Positions 1 to 7,058 of a stretch of 20,012 nucleotides of DNA are shown in pieces (position 1 is the first letter of the stretch; every line of letters starts with the position of its first letter). Made by a program: the position numbers and the translations under genes. The notes beneath the pieces are model-generated. The model made no database searches, had not been told where the DNA came from, and was given only the letters and a program-made list of their open reading frames with translations. The stretch comes from Senegalimassilia sp003474385 (lineage in GTDB: Bacteria > Actinomycetota > Coriobacteriia > Coriobacteriales > Eggerthellaceae): positions 1 to 20,012 of the forward strand of contig NZ_QUCY01000034.1 of NCBI RefSeq assembly GCF_003474385.1, written 5' to 3'.

Positions 1-473
1 GCGTGGCTGCTCGCCCGCCGCGCCGAGTGGCGCGACGAGCTCGACCGCCAGCTTCCCGATGCGCTCGACCTCATGGCCATCTGCATCTCGGCCGGATCGT
101 CGTTCGAGGGGGCGCTGGCGGCCGTCGGCACGCGCATGGACGGCGCGATCGCCGCGGCCTTCGCCCGCGTGGCCAAGGAGGCCGCCTACTCGAGCCGTTC
201 CGAGGCCCTGCTGGGACTGGCGGAACGCGCGCAGGTGAACTCGATCACCTTCTTCGCGGCGNNNNNNNNNNNNNNNNNNNNNNNNNNNNNNNNNNNNNCG
301 ACATCATCCGCATGCAGGCGCAGTCCGTGCGCACCGAGCGCCGCCTGAAGGTCGACGACATCACCAACAAGCTGTCCACCAAGATGCTCTTCCCCATGCT
401 GCTGCTCATGCTGCCCTCGATCATCATGCTCATGCTCACGCCGATGATCCTGCAGCTGGGCGAGTTCTTCTAG
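1..473 (+). CDS. TadC-like type II/IV pilus inner-membrane protein (type II secretion F domain), 5' partial, with assembly gap
   Basis: This is the C-terminal part of a TadC/T2SSF inner-membrane platform protein of the Tad (Flp) pilus system, which sits in the cytoplasmic membrane and works with the TadA ATPase. Visible are the LPDALDLMAICISAGSSFEGAL segment, where new helices begin in T2SSF domains, then ADIIRMQ-like text (DIIRMQAQSVRTERRLK) and a strongly hydrophobic final membrane helix (MLFPMLLLMLPSIIMLMLTPMI). The start lies outside the window. A run of 37 N occupies 262-298. The reading frame before the gap is frame 1 and after it is frame 3, so the true gap cannot be 37 bp; a length of 35 or 38 would restore one frame. 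I treat it as one gene with a mis-sized gap, not a frameshift. The next gene follows after 12 bp. Confidence 0.8.
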   Translation, partial: VAARPPRRVARRARPPASRCARPHGHLHLGRIVVRGGAGGRRHAHGRRDRRGLRPRGQGGRLLEPFRGPAGTGGTRAGELDHLLRGXXXXXXXXXXXXXDIIRMQAQSVRTERRLKVDDITNKLSTKMLFPMLLLMLPSIIMLMLTPMILQLGEFF

Positions 474-485
474 GAGTTACCGGAT

Positions 486-866
486 ATGAACGATAGATAT
501 CTCGACGAGGCCTGGGCCGTCACGCTCTCCGGCAAGAGGGCCCCGATCCTCACCCATACCTGCCGCAGTTTTCTCGAGCGCTTCTGCGGCCTCATGCTCA
601 AGCGCGAGGTCCCCGAGGCCTGCGGACTGTACTTCCCGAACTGCCGCTCCATCCACACCTGCATGATGCGCGTGCCAATCGACGTCGTGTGGGTTCGTGA
701 GGACGAGTCCGGCCTGCTCGAGGTCGTGTCACTCGATATCGCCCTCAAGCCCTGGCGATTCTTCGTGGCGCCGCGCGGCGCCACCGGATGCGTCGAGTTC
801 CGGGCCGAGTCCTTCGACCCGGACGACCGGCCGGCCAAGATCGCCCGCCCGGAACAAAGGAAATAG
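486..866 (+). CDS. DUF192 family protein
   Basis: A 126-aa protein matching the small DUF192 fold: a GLM-like segment (CGLMLKREVPEACGLYFPNC), the conserved histidine/methionine turn before the P-[IL]-D-V-V-[WF] strand (MMRVPIDVVWV), and a final strand pattern ending VEF. The biochemical role of DUF192 is not settled. Genes of this family often sit next to Tad or secretion loci, as here, 12 bp after the TadC-like gene, so it is probably the last gene of that operon. AGGAG at 472-476 overlaps the upstream stop codon and supports the ATG at 486. No signal peptide is seen, so it is probably cytoplasmic. A strong terminator follows about 55 bp downstream. Confidence 0.75.
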   Translation: MNDRYLDEAWAVTLSGKRAPILTHTCRSFLERFCGLMLKREVPEACGLYFPNCRSIHTCMMRVPIDVVWVREDESGLLEVVSLDIALKPWRFFVAPRGATGCVEFRAESFDPDDRPAKIARPEQRK

Positions 867-921
867 GCGATACCGTCCGAAATTGGTCATGGTAACGACC
901 GACGAATTAAACGAACCAGGC

Positions 922-958
922 AATAGGGCCCCAGCCATTTGGCCGGGGCCCTATTTTT
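922..958 (+). terminator. Rho-independent terminator of the tad/DUF192 operon
   Basis: Arms ATAGGGCCCC (923-932) and GGGGCCCTAT (945-954) pair perfectly over 10 bp, with GCC/GGC pairing inside the loop, followed by five T (954-958). This closes the upstream operon and isolates the CRISPR locus from it. Confidence 0.85.
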
Positions 959-1389
959 GGCGATTATGGCCAAGCACGGAATCGGCTTGAAAACCCAGAA
1001 GCGCTTTTAGGAGGCGTTATATCACGATGACTGGGTTTCCTTTCCGGTTGTCCGCTAATTATCTGTGAAGTAGTCTTTCGACCAGGGTGCCCGGTCGCAT
1101 GCCAAATATTGCCGGCGGTTTCTGCTTGCGGCTATCGAACGCGATGGCTGGCTTTTGGGAATCGCGCCCGGTCTACCTTCGCGTTTTCCATGGGCGGCGG
1201 CATGGAGGGACCCCATCCGTCCCGTAGGCCCGCCGGATGTGGGAAACGCCTCGCGGCTGTGCATGGCGGGTAATCGGCTGGAAGCGGTGCGGGCCGTTTT
1301 TTGTGGGTGTGAGCTCGGGGTATCCGGGGTAAAAGGTCTGGAAATGCGCGGGAGGAAGGAGACCGCGCGCGGATAGATTGGATACCGCA
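959..1389. other. Non-coding gap upstream of cas9, with inverted repeat and two very short ORFs
   Basis: No convincing gene of normal size. AAACCCAG (991-998) and CTGGGTTT (1031-1038) form an 8-bp inverted repeat around a 32-nt loop that contains the palindrome AAGCGCTT (999-1006) and TAGGAGG (1008-1014). A 14-codon frame (966-1010, MAKHGIGLKTQKRF) ends inside TAGGAGG, and a second 13-residue frame starts at 1027, 12 nt after it. These could be a leader-peptide arrangement, but neither is supported by more than that. A purine-rich GGAGGAAGGAG lies at 1351-1361. I could not pick a confident cas9 promoter. Confidence 0.4.
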
Positions 1390-4300
1390 ATGGATAAAGC
1401 CCCGGGTACGGATATCGGGGAGCTTGGGTTCGACCCCGGCGCCTTCGCCACCGCGCTCATGACGCCCGAGGAGTTCAGGTCGAAGGACAGGGTAATCTGG
1501 GCGGGCATCGATATCGGCGTGGCCAGCACAGGCCTGTGCCTCGTCGACATCCTCAACCACGAGATCGTGCTGATGGCCAGCCACCTCTTCAAGTCGCCCG
1601 TCGTCGACAAGAAGAAGGCTACCGCGGCGCCCGAGAGCCTGGCGTCGGTGAGGCGCAGTGCCCGTTCGGTCCGCAGGAACATCATGCGCGAGGGGCGGCG
1701 CAAGAAGGCCATCAGGGCCGTGCTGGCCGATTTCGGCCTCATCCCAGCCGACGCCGGCGGCGAGTGGTTCAGCGCGCGCCGTGACGAGCGCACGGTCGTA
1801 AGACTGAGATCCAAGGCTCTCGGTTATCTGCTGAACCCCCGTGAGCTCGCCCGAGTGCTGTACTCGTTCGCGAGCCATCGCGGGTATATCGACCACGGCA
1901 AGTCGGACAAGGAGGACGATGCCGGCAAGGTCAAGAAGGCGCTCGCAGCGAACCGTGCGGAGCTCGCCGACGGCGGCTGCGAGACCTTCGGGCAATACCT
2001 CGCCGCGCAGCCGCGCTCGCGCAACAGGGCCGGCGACTACAGCTATACGGCAGACATCGGCATGACGGTCGACGAGGTGCGCACGATCTTCGCGCGCCAG
2101 CGCGAGCTCGGCAGCGAGATCGCCAACGAAGCGCTCGAGGATCGCTATATCGCTGAGTTGACATGGCTCACCGACACGAGCAAGCGCGACATGTCGACCT
2201 ACCTCAAGGTGGGCTTCTGCACCTACCGCGGCGCGCCGTACAGGCGCGGGGCCACTTCCACGATCTCGTTCGAGGTGGTGCGTGCACACCAGACGCTCTG
2301 CAATGCGGTCATCCTGCATGCCGACGGCACCTCGTCCACCATCCCGGGCGACATCCGTATTGAAATCGTGAGGGATCTCTTCGCCGTAAAGAAATCGGTA
2401 AAGCCGTTGAAATGGTCGGGCCTGCGCCGCAGGCTGGGTCTTTCCGAGGGCGATTCGTTCAAGGGGCGCCCCGTCGAGGAGGAGAAGCGCGACTGCATCG
2501 CCCTGCCCGCCTGGGCCGTGCTGTGTGCGGGGCTGTATGAAGGTCATCGCGACCTGCTCGAGCGGCTTCATGACCATATCGACGACGCCGACGCGGTCTG
2601 CTCGGCGCTCACCTTCGCATCGTCGGCGGCATCGCTCGCCGGGCGGCTCGCCCCGCTGGCCCTCACCGACGACGAGGTTGAGGCCATCATCGACCTGCCC
2701 TATTCGGCGCGACTGTTCTCGGGCTATGCGAGCGCGAGCCTGGAAGCCCTCCAGATGCTCCGCGGCACGCTCGAGGACCCCCGCGTCACATCGCTCAGGC
2801 AGGCCGAGGAGGATTCCGGCCTCGCACAGGCGCGTGCCATGCTCGCCGAGGAGCGCGGTGGGTCGGCCGACGGGCTGCTGTGTGCCTTCTCCGATTACGA
2901 CCCGACGTGCAGGAACCCCGTCGTGCTCCGCGCGACGGCGCAGGTGCGGCGCATGGTCAACTCCGTCATAAGACACTATGGGCTGCCGGATGTCATCCGC
3001 GTCGAGGTCGCCCGTGACCTCAAGCGCTCAAAGCACGAGCGCGAGATCGTTGCGGAGAGCAACAGGACGAGGCTCGAGCTCAACGAACAGGCCAAGAGGG
3101 ATATCATCGAGTTCCTTGGGCTTCCCGACGACCACCATGTGCGCGGCCGGGACCTCGCCTTGGTCAAGCTCTACCGCGAGCAGGGCGGCAAGGACCCGTA
3201 TACGGGCGCCGGCATCGACTTCAGGCGCATGCTCGAGGAACGCGGATACGCCGAGATCGACCATATCCTGCCGGTCTCGCGCACCTGCGACGACTCGCAG
3301 GCAAACAAGGTACTCTGCCTCACCAAGTCCAATAGAGATAAGTCGAACCGCTCTCCCTACGAGTGGATGACCTCGGGCGAGCCCACGGCTCCGGACTGGG
3401 GCGAGTTCTGCGGCCGGATGGAGCGCTGGGCGAAGATGTGCGAGCCCAGGCGGTACGCCCGAAAGAAACTCGCCAATCTCACCTGCGAGAACCTTGTCGA
3501 GCGCGCCGGCGACTTCATCGAACGCAACCTCAACGACACGCGCTACATGTCCGTAGCGCTCGCCAAGTGGCTGAGGGAGTGTCTGCCCTTTGCTAAGGAC
3601 GGGCATGAGCATGTGTTCTGCGTCGCCGGCGGTGCGACCGCCCTTATGCGCAGTGTCTGGAACATCGGTATCACTGGGCCGGACGGCAAGAAGAACCGCG
3701 AAGACGATAGGCACCATGCGGTCGATGCGGCGGTCATCGCCTGTTGCACCCCCGGCATCGTGAAGAACGTGGCGCTGGTCAACGAGGGCCATGCCCGCGC
3801 CGACGTGCGCCAGCGGCTTTTCAGCGACTCGCTTCCCTATCCGGAGTTCAAGGAGCAGGTGGATGCCTGGATCCCGTGTATCGTGCCGACGCTCACACTT
3901 CCGAACACCGTCACAGGCAGCGTGCTCAAGGACACGGTCTACCCCTATCTTGGACGCGACGAGGCCGGCAAGGACCTCTACCTCACCGTCAAGAGGGACA
4001 AGGACGGCAGGATCGTCGAGCGGAAGGTCAACAAGGCCACCACGATGTGGAAGGACGGACAGGGCGGATGCCGGAAATTTGACGAGATGTGCGCCCTAGA
4101 TGCCGTGTTCGATGCCTCGGCCGGCAAGCACGGCAGGTGGTCGTTCGACCCGGTCTATTGCATCGACATCCCTCACCGCGATGCGGAGATTCGCACCATG
4201 AGGGCGTTTTCCAAGGAGAAAGCGATCGATCTGTGGGGTACCGTCGAGGTGCCCGAGGACGCGCCGAGGATGACGATCAGGCGCGGCGACGTGCTCGTGT

Positions 4301-4536
4301 GCGACGGGAAGGCCGCTAGGTTCCATTCGTATAATGTCTCCAATGGGGCCATTTTCACGTTTGCGAACCAAAGTTATAACCCGAAGCAGCTTCAAATAAC
4401 CGGGCCTCTATCCAATGAGCGCTTTTCGACGCCGTCGAAATGGCGACCCGATATCTTTATTATGCAGGAGGACTGCCTTGGGCTCTGCTGGCTGTCGTTC
4501 TTGGCGCAGCGGGCCGCAGGCGCTCAGGCGGAATAA
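1390..4536 (+). CDS. cas9: CRISPR-associated endonuclease Cas9, subtype II-C
   Basis: RNA-guided DNA endonuclease that uses the tracrRNA:crRNA duplex to cut both target strands. It is 1048 aa, the compact size of II-C enzymes. Order of domains (ATG numbering): RuvC-I IDIGVASTGLCLVDI with catalytic D41; arginine-rich bridge helix about 87-107; long alpha-helical REC lobe; RuvC-II VIRVEVARDL with E539; HNH EIDHILPVSRT with H625 plus downstream SQANKVL and NRDKSN; RuvC-III DDRHHAVDAAVIAC with H776 and D779; C-terminal wedge/PAM-interacting region. All catalytic residues are intact. HNH and RuvC-III closely resemble Neisseria Cas9. The start is uncertain: ATG 1390 is chosen, but TTG 1378 is in frame and GGAGGAAGGAG at 1351-1361 is too far from either (16 nt before TTG); ATG 1459 would also keep RuvC-I. 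It converges on cas2-cas1. Confidence 0.97.
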   Translation: MDKAPGTDIGELGFDPGAFATALMTPEEFRSKDRVIWAGIDIGVASTGLCLVDILNHEIVLMASHLFKSPVVDKKKATAAPESLASVRRSARSVRRNIMREGRRKKAIRAVLADFGLIPADAGGEWFSARRDERTVVRLRSKALGYLLNPRELARVLYSFASHRGYIDHGKSDKEDDAGKVKKALAANRAELADGGCETFGQYLAAQPRSRNRAGDYSYTADIGMTVDEVRTIFARQRELGSEIANEALEDRYIAELTWLTDTSKRDMSTYLKVGFCTYRGAPYRRGATSTISFEVVRAHQTLCNAVILHADGTSSTIPGDIRIEIVRDLFAVKKSVKPLKWSGLRRRLGLSEGDSFKGRPVEEEKRDCIALPAWAVLCAGLYEGHRDLLERLHDHIDDADAVCSALTFASSAASLAGRLAPLALTDDEVEAIIDLPYSARLFSGYASASLEALQMLRGTLEDPRVTSLRQAEEDSGLAQARAMLAEERGGSADGLLCAFSDYDPTCRNPVVLRATAQVRRMVNSVIRHYGLPDVIRVEVARDLKRSKHEREIVAESNRTRLELNEQAKRDIIEFLGLPDDHHVRGRDLALVKLYREQGGKDPYTGAGIDFRRMLEERGYAEIDHILPVSRTCDDSQANKVLCLTKSNRDKSNRSPYEWMTSGEPTAPDWGEFCGRMERWAKMCEPRRYARKKLANLTCENLVERAGDFIERNLNDTRYMSVALAKWLRECLPFAKDGHEHVFCVAGGATALMRSVWNIGITGPDGKKNREDDRHHAVDAAVIACCTPGIVKNVALVNEGHARADVRQRLFSDSLPYPEFKEQVDAWIPCIVPTLTLPNTVTGSVLKDTVYPYLGRDEAGKDLYLTVKRDKDGRIVERKVNKATTMWKDGQGGCRKFDEMCALDAVFDASAGKHGRWSFDPVYCIDIPHRDAEIRTMRAFSKEKAIDLWGTVEVPEDAPRMTIRRGDVLVCDGKAARFHSYNVSNGAIFTFANQSYNPKQLQITGPLSNERFSTPSKWRPDIFIMQEDCLGLCWLSFLAQRAAGAQAE

Positions 4537-4543
4537 CGGCTAC

Positions 4544-4570
4544 GAGGGGAGGTTCCGGCCTCCCCTCTTT
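4544..4570. terminator. Hairpin terminator between convergent cas9 and cas2
   Basis: GAGGGGAGG (4544-4552) pairs with CCTCCCCTC (4559-4567) over 9 bp, followed by TTTCTCTC on the + strand. It lies in the 41-bp gap between the cas9 stop and the cas2 stop, so it probably ends cas9 transcription and may act on both strands; the minus-strand side lacks a good U tract. Confidence 0.7.
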
Positions 4571-4577
4571 CTCTCGG

Positions 4578-4901
4578 CTAAAACTCCAGGAAGAGCTGGC
4601 CTGCGCAATCCATCCCGGTACGACCCTCTGGGCGTGTCTCGACCAGGATCTCGCGGTCGACGTACTGCTTCTCCGTCAGCTCTATGGCCACGACGCTGCC
4701 GGCGGGCGGGATATGATCGCGCAGGCGGTCCCTGTGGGCCGCCGCGGACGATCTCGACAGCAGGCTCCTCGTATAGATGCTGTTCTGCTCGCGCATGTAG
4801 CCGTCGTCCTCGAGGAACCTCTTGAACCTGATATAGCGGTCCTTGTCGCGCTTCGTCTTCGTCGGCAGGTCGAACATAACAAGCAGGCGCATGATCCTCA
4901 T
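4578..4901 (-). CDS. cas2: CRISPR-associated protein Cas2
   Basis: Small ferredoxin-fold protein that forms the spacer-integration complex with Cas1. It is 107 aa: the N-terminal strand MRIMRLLVMFDLPT carries the conserved aspartate (D11) of Cas2, followed by YIRFKRFLEDDGYMREQNSIYTRSL, the typical helix and second strand, and VVAIELTEKQYV near the end. The open frame extends 48 codons upstream into cas1, but the start at 4901 is chosen because its ATG overlaps the cas1 stop (ATGA, 4898-4901), the usual translational coupling, and because the protein then starts where Cas2 proteins do. No cas4 or csn2 accompanies it, which fits subtype II-C. Confidence 0.93.
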   Translation of the reverse strand: MRIMRLLVMFDLPTKTKRDKDRYIRFKRFLEDDGYMREQNSIYTRSLLSRSSAAAHRDRLRDHIPPAGSVVAIELTEKQYVDREILVETRPEGRTGMDCAGQLFLEF

Positions 4902-5839
4902 ATCCTTCCCCTCGCCCTCATCCTGTTCGCAGACTCCATCTCGAGCCCGATGAGCTCGGGCGTCAGCAGCATGTCGGCATCCCTCAGCTCGATAGCGCGA
5001 CGCAGCGACTCGCAGAAGACGTCCACTGCCATCTGGATCGGGCACTCCCTGCCGTCTATGCGCACGAGCACCGAGGTCACCGCTGTCAATTTCGCCTTGT
5101 CGGTCGGCGTCAGCGGGCCAAGGATATTCTCTGTGACCACAAGGAGGTCCACAGCTGCGCGGAAGGGTTCTATCATGTCATCTATTAGATTGAAGGCATT
5201 GTCGGCGCTGTGGTGGTTGATACCCCTCGAGACGAGCCAGCCGTGCGAGACCGCGCACTGGGCGATACCCGCCCTCACGACGGCGTAGCCGTAGTCGAGT
5301 GGGGCGGCCATGGGCCCCTCCCTCCTCGTTCCATACGGGAGCATTGCGGCGAAATAGTCGGCCGCTGCAGGCGCCTCCCGGTGCGTCCTGTCGTTGCTGT
5401 GTACCTCGGCGGCATAGTTCCTGACCTTCGCAACGTCCGAAGCGTCTCCTCCGCTCAGCTCGAGGGCCCTGGCCTGGTTCAGGATCTTCGAGACGACGAT
5501 TCTCTTCCACAGCCGGTTGCGCAGCGGTTTCGGGATGGCAAGCTGGTGCTCCACGATCTCCGCGTGGCGCGAGTGGGCGCCGAGGGGCAGGCACAGACCG
5601 TTTGGCATATGGTCCCTCCCGCAGTACATCACGCCTATCCCTGCGTCGTTCATCTCGGAAACCAGGGCAGACGTCATAGTTATCTGCGGGCTGTCGATGA
5701 TCACCACATAGATATCGGATAGCGGGATCTCGGCCAGTATATTATCGCTGCGCGATTCGGGATCCTTCTCGCGGATAACCAGCCTGTTGTCCCTCAGGCT
5801 CAGGTGCCTGGGGTTGCGTATCGTGACCGTCTGCCTCAT
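4898..5839 (-). CDS. cas1: CRISPR-associated endonuclease/integrase Cas1, type II
   Basis: Integrase that inserts new spacers at the array as a Cas1-Cas2 complex. From ATG 5839 it has 313 aa. The N-terminal beta domain starts RQTVTIRNPRHLSLRDNRLVIRE. The catalytic helical domain shows THREAPAAADYF (metal ligand E155), PLDYGYAVVRAGIAQ, GINHHSADNAFNLIDDMIEPFR (H209/H210 and D220/D221), the signature set of Cas1. A 17-codon upstream extension to GTG 5890 is open but adds residues not expected of type II Cas1. Neither start has a clear Shine-Dalgarno sequence. It overlaps cas2 by 4 bp. Its promoter must lie in the roughly 100-bp gap shared with the divergently read tracrRNA; TTGCCG/TAGACT at 17-bp spacing on the minus strand is only a weak candidate. 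Confidence 0.94.
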   Translation of the reverse strand: MRQTVTIRNPRHLSLRDNRLVIREKDPESRSDNILAEIPLSDIYVVIIDSPQITMTSALVSEMNDAGIGVMYCGRDHMPNGLCLPLGAHSRHAEIVEHQLAIPKPLRNRLWKRIVVSKILNQARALELSGGDASDVAKVRNYAAEVHSNDRTHREAPAAADYFAAMLPYGTRREGPMAAPLDYGYAVVRAGIAQCAVSHGWLVSRGINHHSADNAFNLIDDMIEPFRAAVDLLVVTENILGPLTPTDKAKLTAVTSVLVRIDGRECPIQMAVDVFCESLRRAIELRDADMLLTPELIGLEMESANRMRARGRI

Positions 5840-5939
5840 AAGCGGTCCAATCTGTTGAAAATATGGCAGGAGGGCCGTCCGTTCTCCCACTAAGTCTATC
5901 GGGTATCATGAGTATCGGCAACGTTACCCTACGTCTCCA
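5840..5939. promoter_or_regulatory. Divergent promoter region for cas1 (-) and tracrRNA (+)
   Basis: The 100 bp between the cas1 start and the anti-repeat must hold promoters in both directions. On the + strand TATCAT (5904-5909) is a plausible -10 with no good -35. On the minus strand TTGCCG (complement of 5916-5921) and TAGACT at 17-bp spacing could drive cas1. Both calls are weak; only the divergent geometry is firm. Confidence 0.35.
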
Positions 5940-6068
5940 TATCAGCTTGAGGAATGGCAACGAGTAACGTTTGGGCAAGAGGGCCCGTCAAAGACGGGTC
6001 ACTCGCGGAGTATATCCCGCAGGGTGTTTTTGCGCCCTGCGGGTGATCTCCTTTCTCCTCCCCTTTTT
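5938..6068 (+). ncRNA. tracrRNA of the type II-C system
   Basis: Positions 5940-5962 are identical to bases 5-27 of the array repeat (23 nt), so a + strand transcript is complementary to a crRNA made from the minus strand. Repeat bases 28-36 pair with CGTTTGGGC (5968-5976) with one U-U mismatch and one G-U pair, leaving a 5-nt bulge AGTAA (5963-5967) on the tracrRNA side: the usual bulged repeat:anti-repeat duplex of Cas9 guides. Then come stem-loops CCCGTC-AAA-GACGGG (5984-5998) and CCCGCAGGG...CCCTGCGGG (6016-6043), and a T run at 6064-6068. Anti-repeat first and hairpins after is the order Cas9 requires, which fixes the strand. The exact 5' and 3' ends are inferred. Confidence 0.88.
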
Positions 6069-6134
6069 CAGAAAAACGCACCGAGGTGACGCGAAAATGA
6101 TCGATTTTCGACCCTTTTCACAATTTGAAAACAG

Positions 6135-6160
6135 AAAGCCCCCTGCTAGGGGGCTTTTTT
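6135..6160. terminator. Bidirectional terminator between tracrRNA and CRISPR array
   Basis: AAAGCCCCC (6135-6143) pairs with GGGGGCTTT (6149-6157) around loop TGCTA, with six T (6155-6160) on the + strand. On the minus strand the stem is followed by TTTCTGTTTT. It lies exactly between two transcripts that face each other, tracrRNA from the left and pre-crRNA from the right. Confidence 0.85.
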
Positions 6161-6171
6161 CGTGGGTGGAC

Positions 6172-6867
6172 ATTGTATCAGCTTGAGGAATGGCAACGCG
6201 CTAGGGCCCGATTTGCCAGTTTGATACATCTTGTCGAATTGTATCAGCTTGAGGAATGGCAACGCGCTAGGGCTATAACGTCGCGACTAAGGGGGCTTTC
6301 AACATTGTATCAGCTTGAGGAATGGCAACGCGCTAGGGCCGGCGGCTACCTCATCAGCTGGTGCCGCGGATTGTATCAGCTTGAGGAATGGCAACGCGCT
6401 AGGGCTAGTTGTGAAGCCTGAAACGATCGTAGCCGATTGTATCAGCTTGAGGAATGGCAACGCGCTAGGGCCTAGGCGTTCTGGATCGTGACCTTCGCCG
6501 AATTGTATCAGCTTGAGGAATGGCAACGCGCTAGGGCTCAGCGAGTCGGTTTCAGCTTCATTCATCAATTGTATCAGCTTGAGGAATGGCAACGCGCTAG
6601 GGCTTGAGCAGGTAATGGCCGTCGGTGCCCTTCATTGTATCAGCTTGAGGAATGGCAACGCGCTAGGGCTTCCCGTCGAGCTGGACGAGCGCGGGCGGCA
6701 TTGTATCAGCTTGAGGAATGGCAACGCGCTAGGGCTTCCGCGAGATCGGTATCCTACCGCCCGCCATTGTATCAGCTTGAGGAATGGCAACGCGCTAGGG
6801 CGAATCCCCATTTGCGGTGCGCCCCGTCGGTATTGTATCAGCTTGAGGAATGGCAACGCGCTAGGGC
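6172..6867 (-). CRISPR. CRISPR array, 11 repeats of 36 bp and 10 spacers of 30 bp, transcribed on the minus strand
   Basis: Repeats start at 6172, 6238, 6304, 6370, 6436, 6502, 6568, 6634, 6700, 6766 and 6832, an exact 66-bp period; all 11 appear identical. On the + strand the repeat begins ATTGTATCAGCTTGAGG and ends CGCGCTAGGGC. On the minus strand it begins GCCCTAGCGCG and ends GCTGATACAAT, like Neisseria II-C repeats that end in GCTACAAT. Complementarity to the tracrRNA shows that crRNAs are made from the minus strand, running leftward. No two spacers resemble each other, and I saw none matching elsewhere in the window, though this was by eye. No degenerate terminal repeat is present, so polarity of acquisition cannot be read from repeat decay. 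The open frames that cross the array are translations of the repeat and are not genes. Confidence 0.98.
6832..6840 (-). promoter_or_regulatory. Extended -10 promoter element inside the CRISPR repeat (shown for the rightmost repeat; present in all 11)
   Basis: The last nine bases of every repeat on the minus strand read TGATACAAT, a perfect TGn-TACAAT extended -10. In Neisseria meningitidis the same element at the same repeat end starts transcription of each crRNA within the spacer. TTGCCA occurs upstream in the repeat but only 13 bp away, too close to be a normal -35, so activity would rest on the extended -10. The anti-repeat in the tracrRNA locus has CTGATATGG here, so it has lost the box. 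Confidence 0.65.
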
Positions 6868-7005
6868 TCGTCTCGACCGGAAAGCGGCAGCCACCGATTG
6901 CAGAAACGATCTGCGCGATGCCTCGCGTTGCAAACTGGATATTGTTTGGAATGACTCTGAATAGGCCGTGATGGACTATGAGTGCTCAATTTTTGGGAAC
7001 GATAT
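6868..7005. other. Putative leader side of the CRISPR array / intergenic region
   Basis: No gene. As the array is transcribed leftward, this is the upstream (leader) flank if acquisition follows transcription polarity. It contains an ATTG at 6897 about one spacer length from the last repeat, but the following bases do not match the repeat. Its right end merges with the promoter/operator of the XRE gene. Confidence 0.4.
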
Positions 7006-7037
7006 CTATCGGGATTACCGATAGGCGGCTCCTATCG
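7006..7037. promoter_or_regulatory. Overlapping inverted repeats upstream of the XRE gene (candidate operator)
   Basis: CTATCGG-GATTA-CCGATAG (7006-7024) and CGATAGG-CGGCT-CCTATCG (7019-7037) are two perfect 7-bp inverted repeats with identical 5-bp spacers that share their middle half-site, giving three alternating CTATCG/CGATAG half-sites. They end 8 bp before the AGGAGG of the XRE gene, the usual place for an autoregulatory operator. Binding by that protein is an inference. Confidence 0.55.
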
Positions 7038-7058
7038 CCAAACAGGAGGGAGTAGCGA

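Noticed and set aside
1132..2976. 614-codon open frame on the minus strand
   Set aside because: Antisense to the REC lobe coding part of cas9.
6172..6867. Array read on the + strand with tracrRNA on the minus strand
   Set aside because: That would put the tracrRNA hairpins 5' of the anti-repeat, the reverse of what Cas9 uses, and would leave the TGATACAAT boxes pointing away from the crRNAs.
6897..6932. Possible twelfth, degenerate repeat one spacer length after the last repeat
   Set aside because: Only the first four bases (ATTG) match and the spacing is 29, not 30.
6125..6971. Several open frames of 70-150 codons across the array on both strands, with repeated YQLEEWQRARA or ALPFLKLIQ text
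   Set aside because: They are translations of the 36-bp repeat; the 66-bp period is divisible by three, so repeats stay in frame and remain open.
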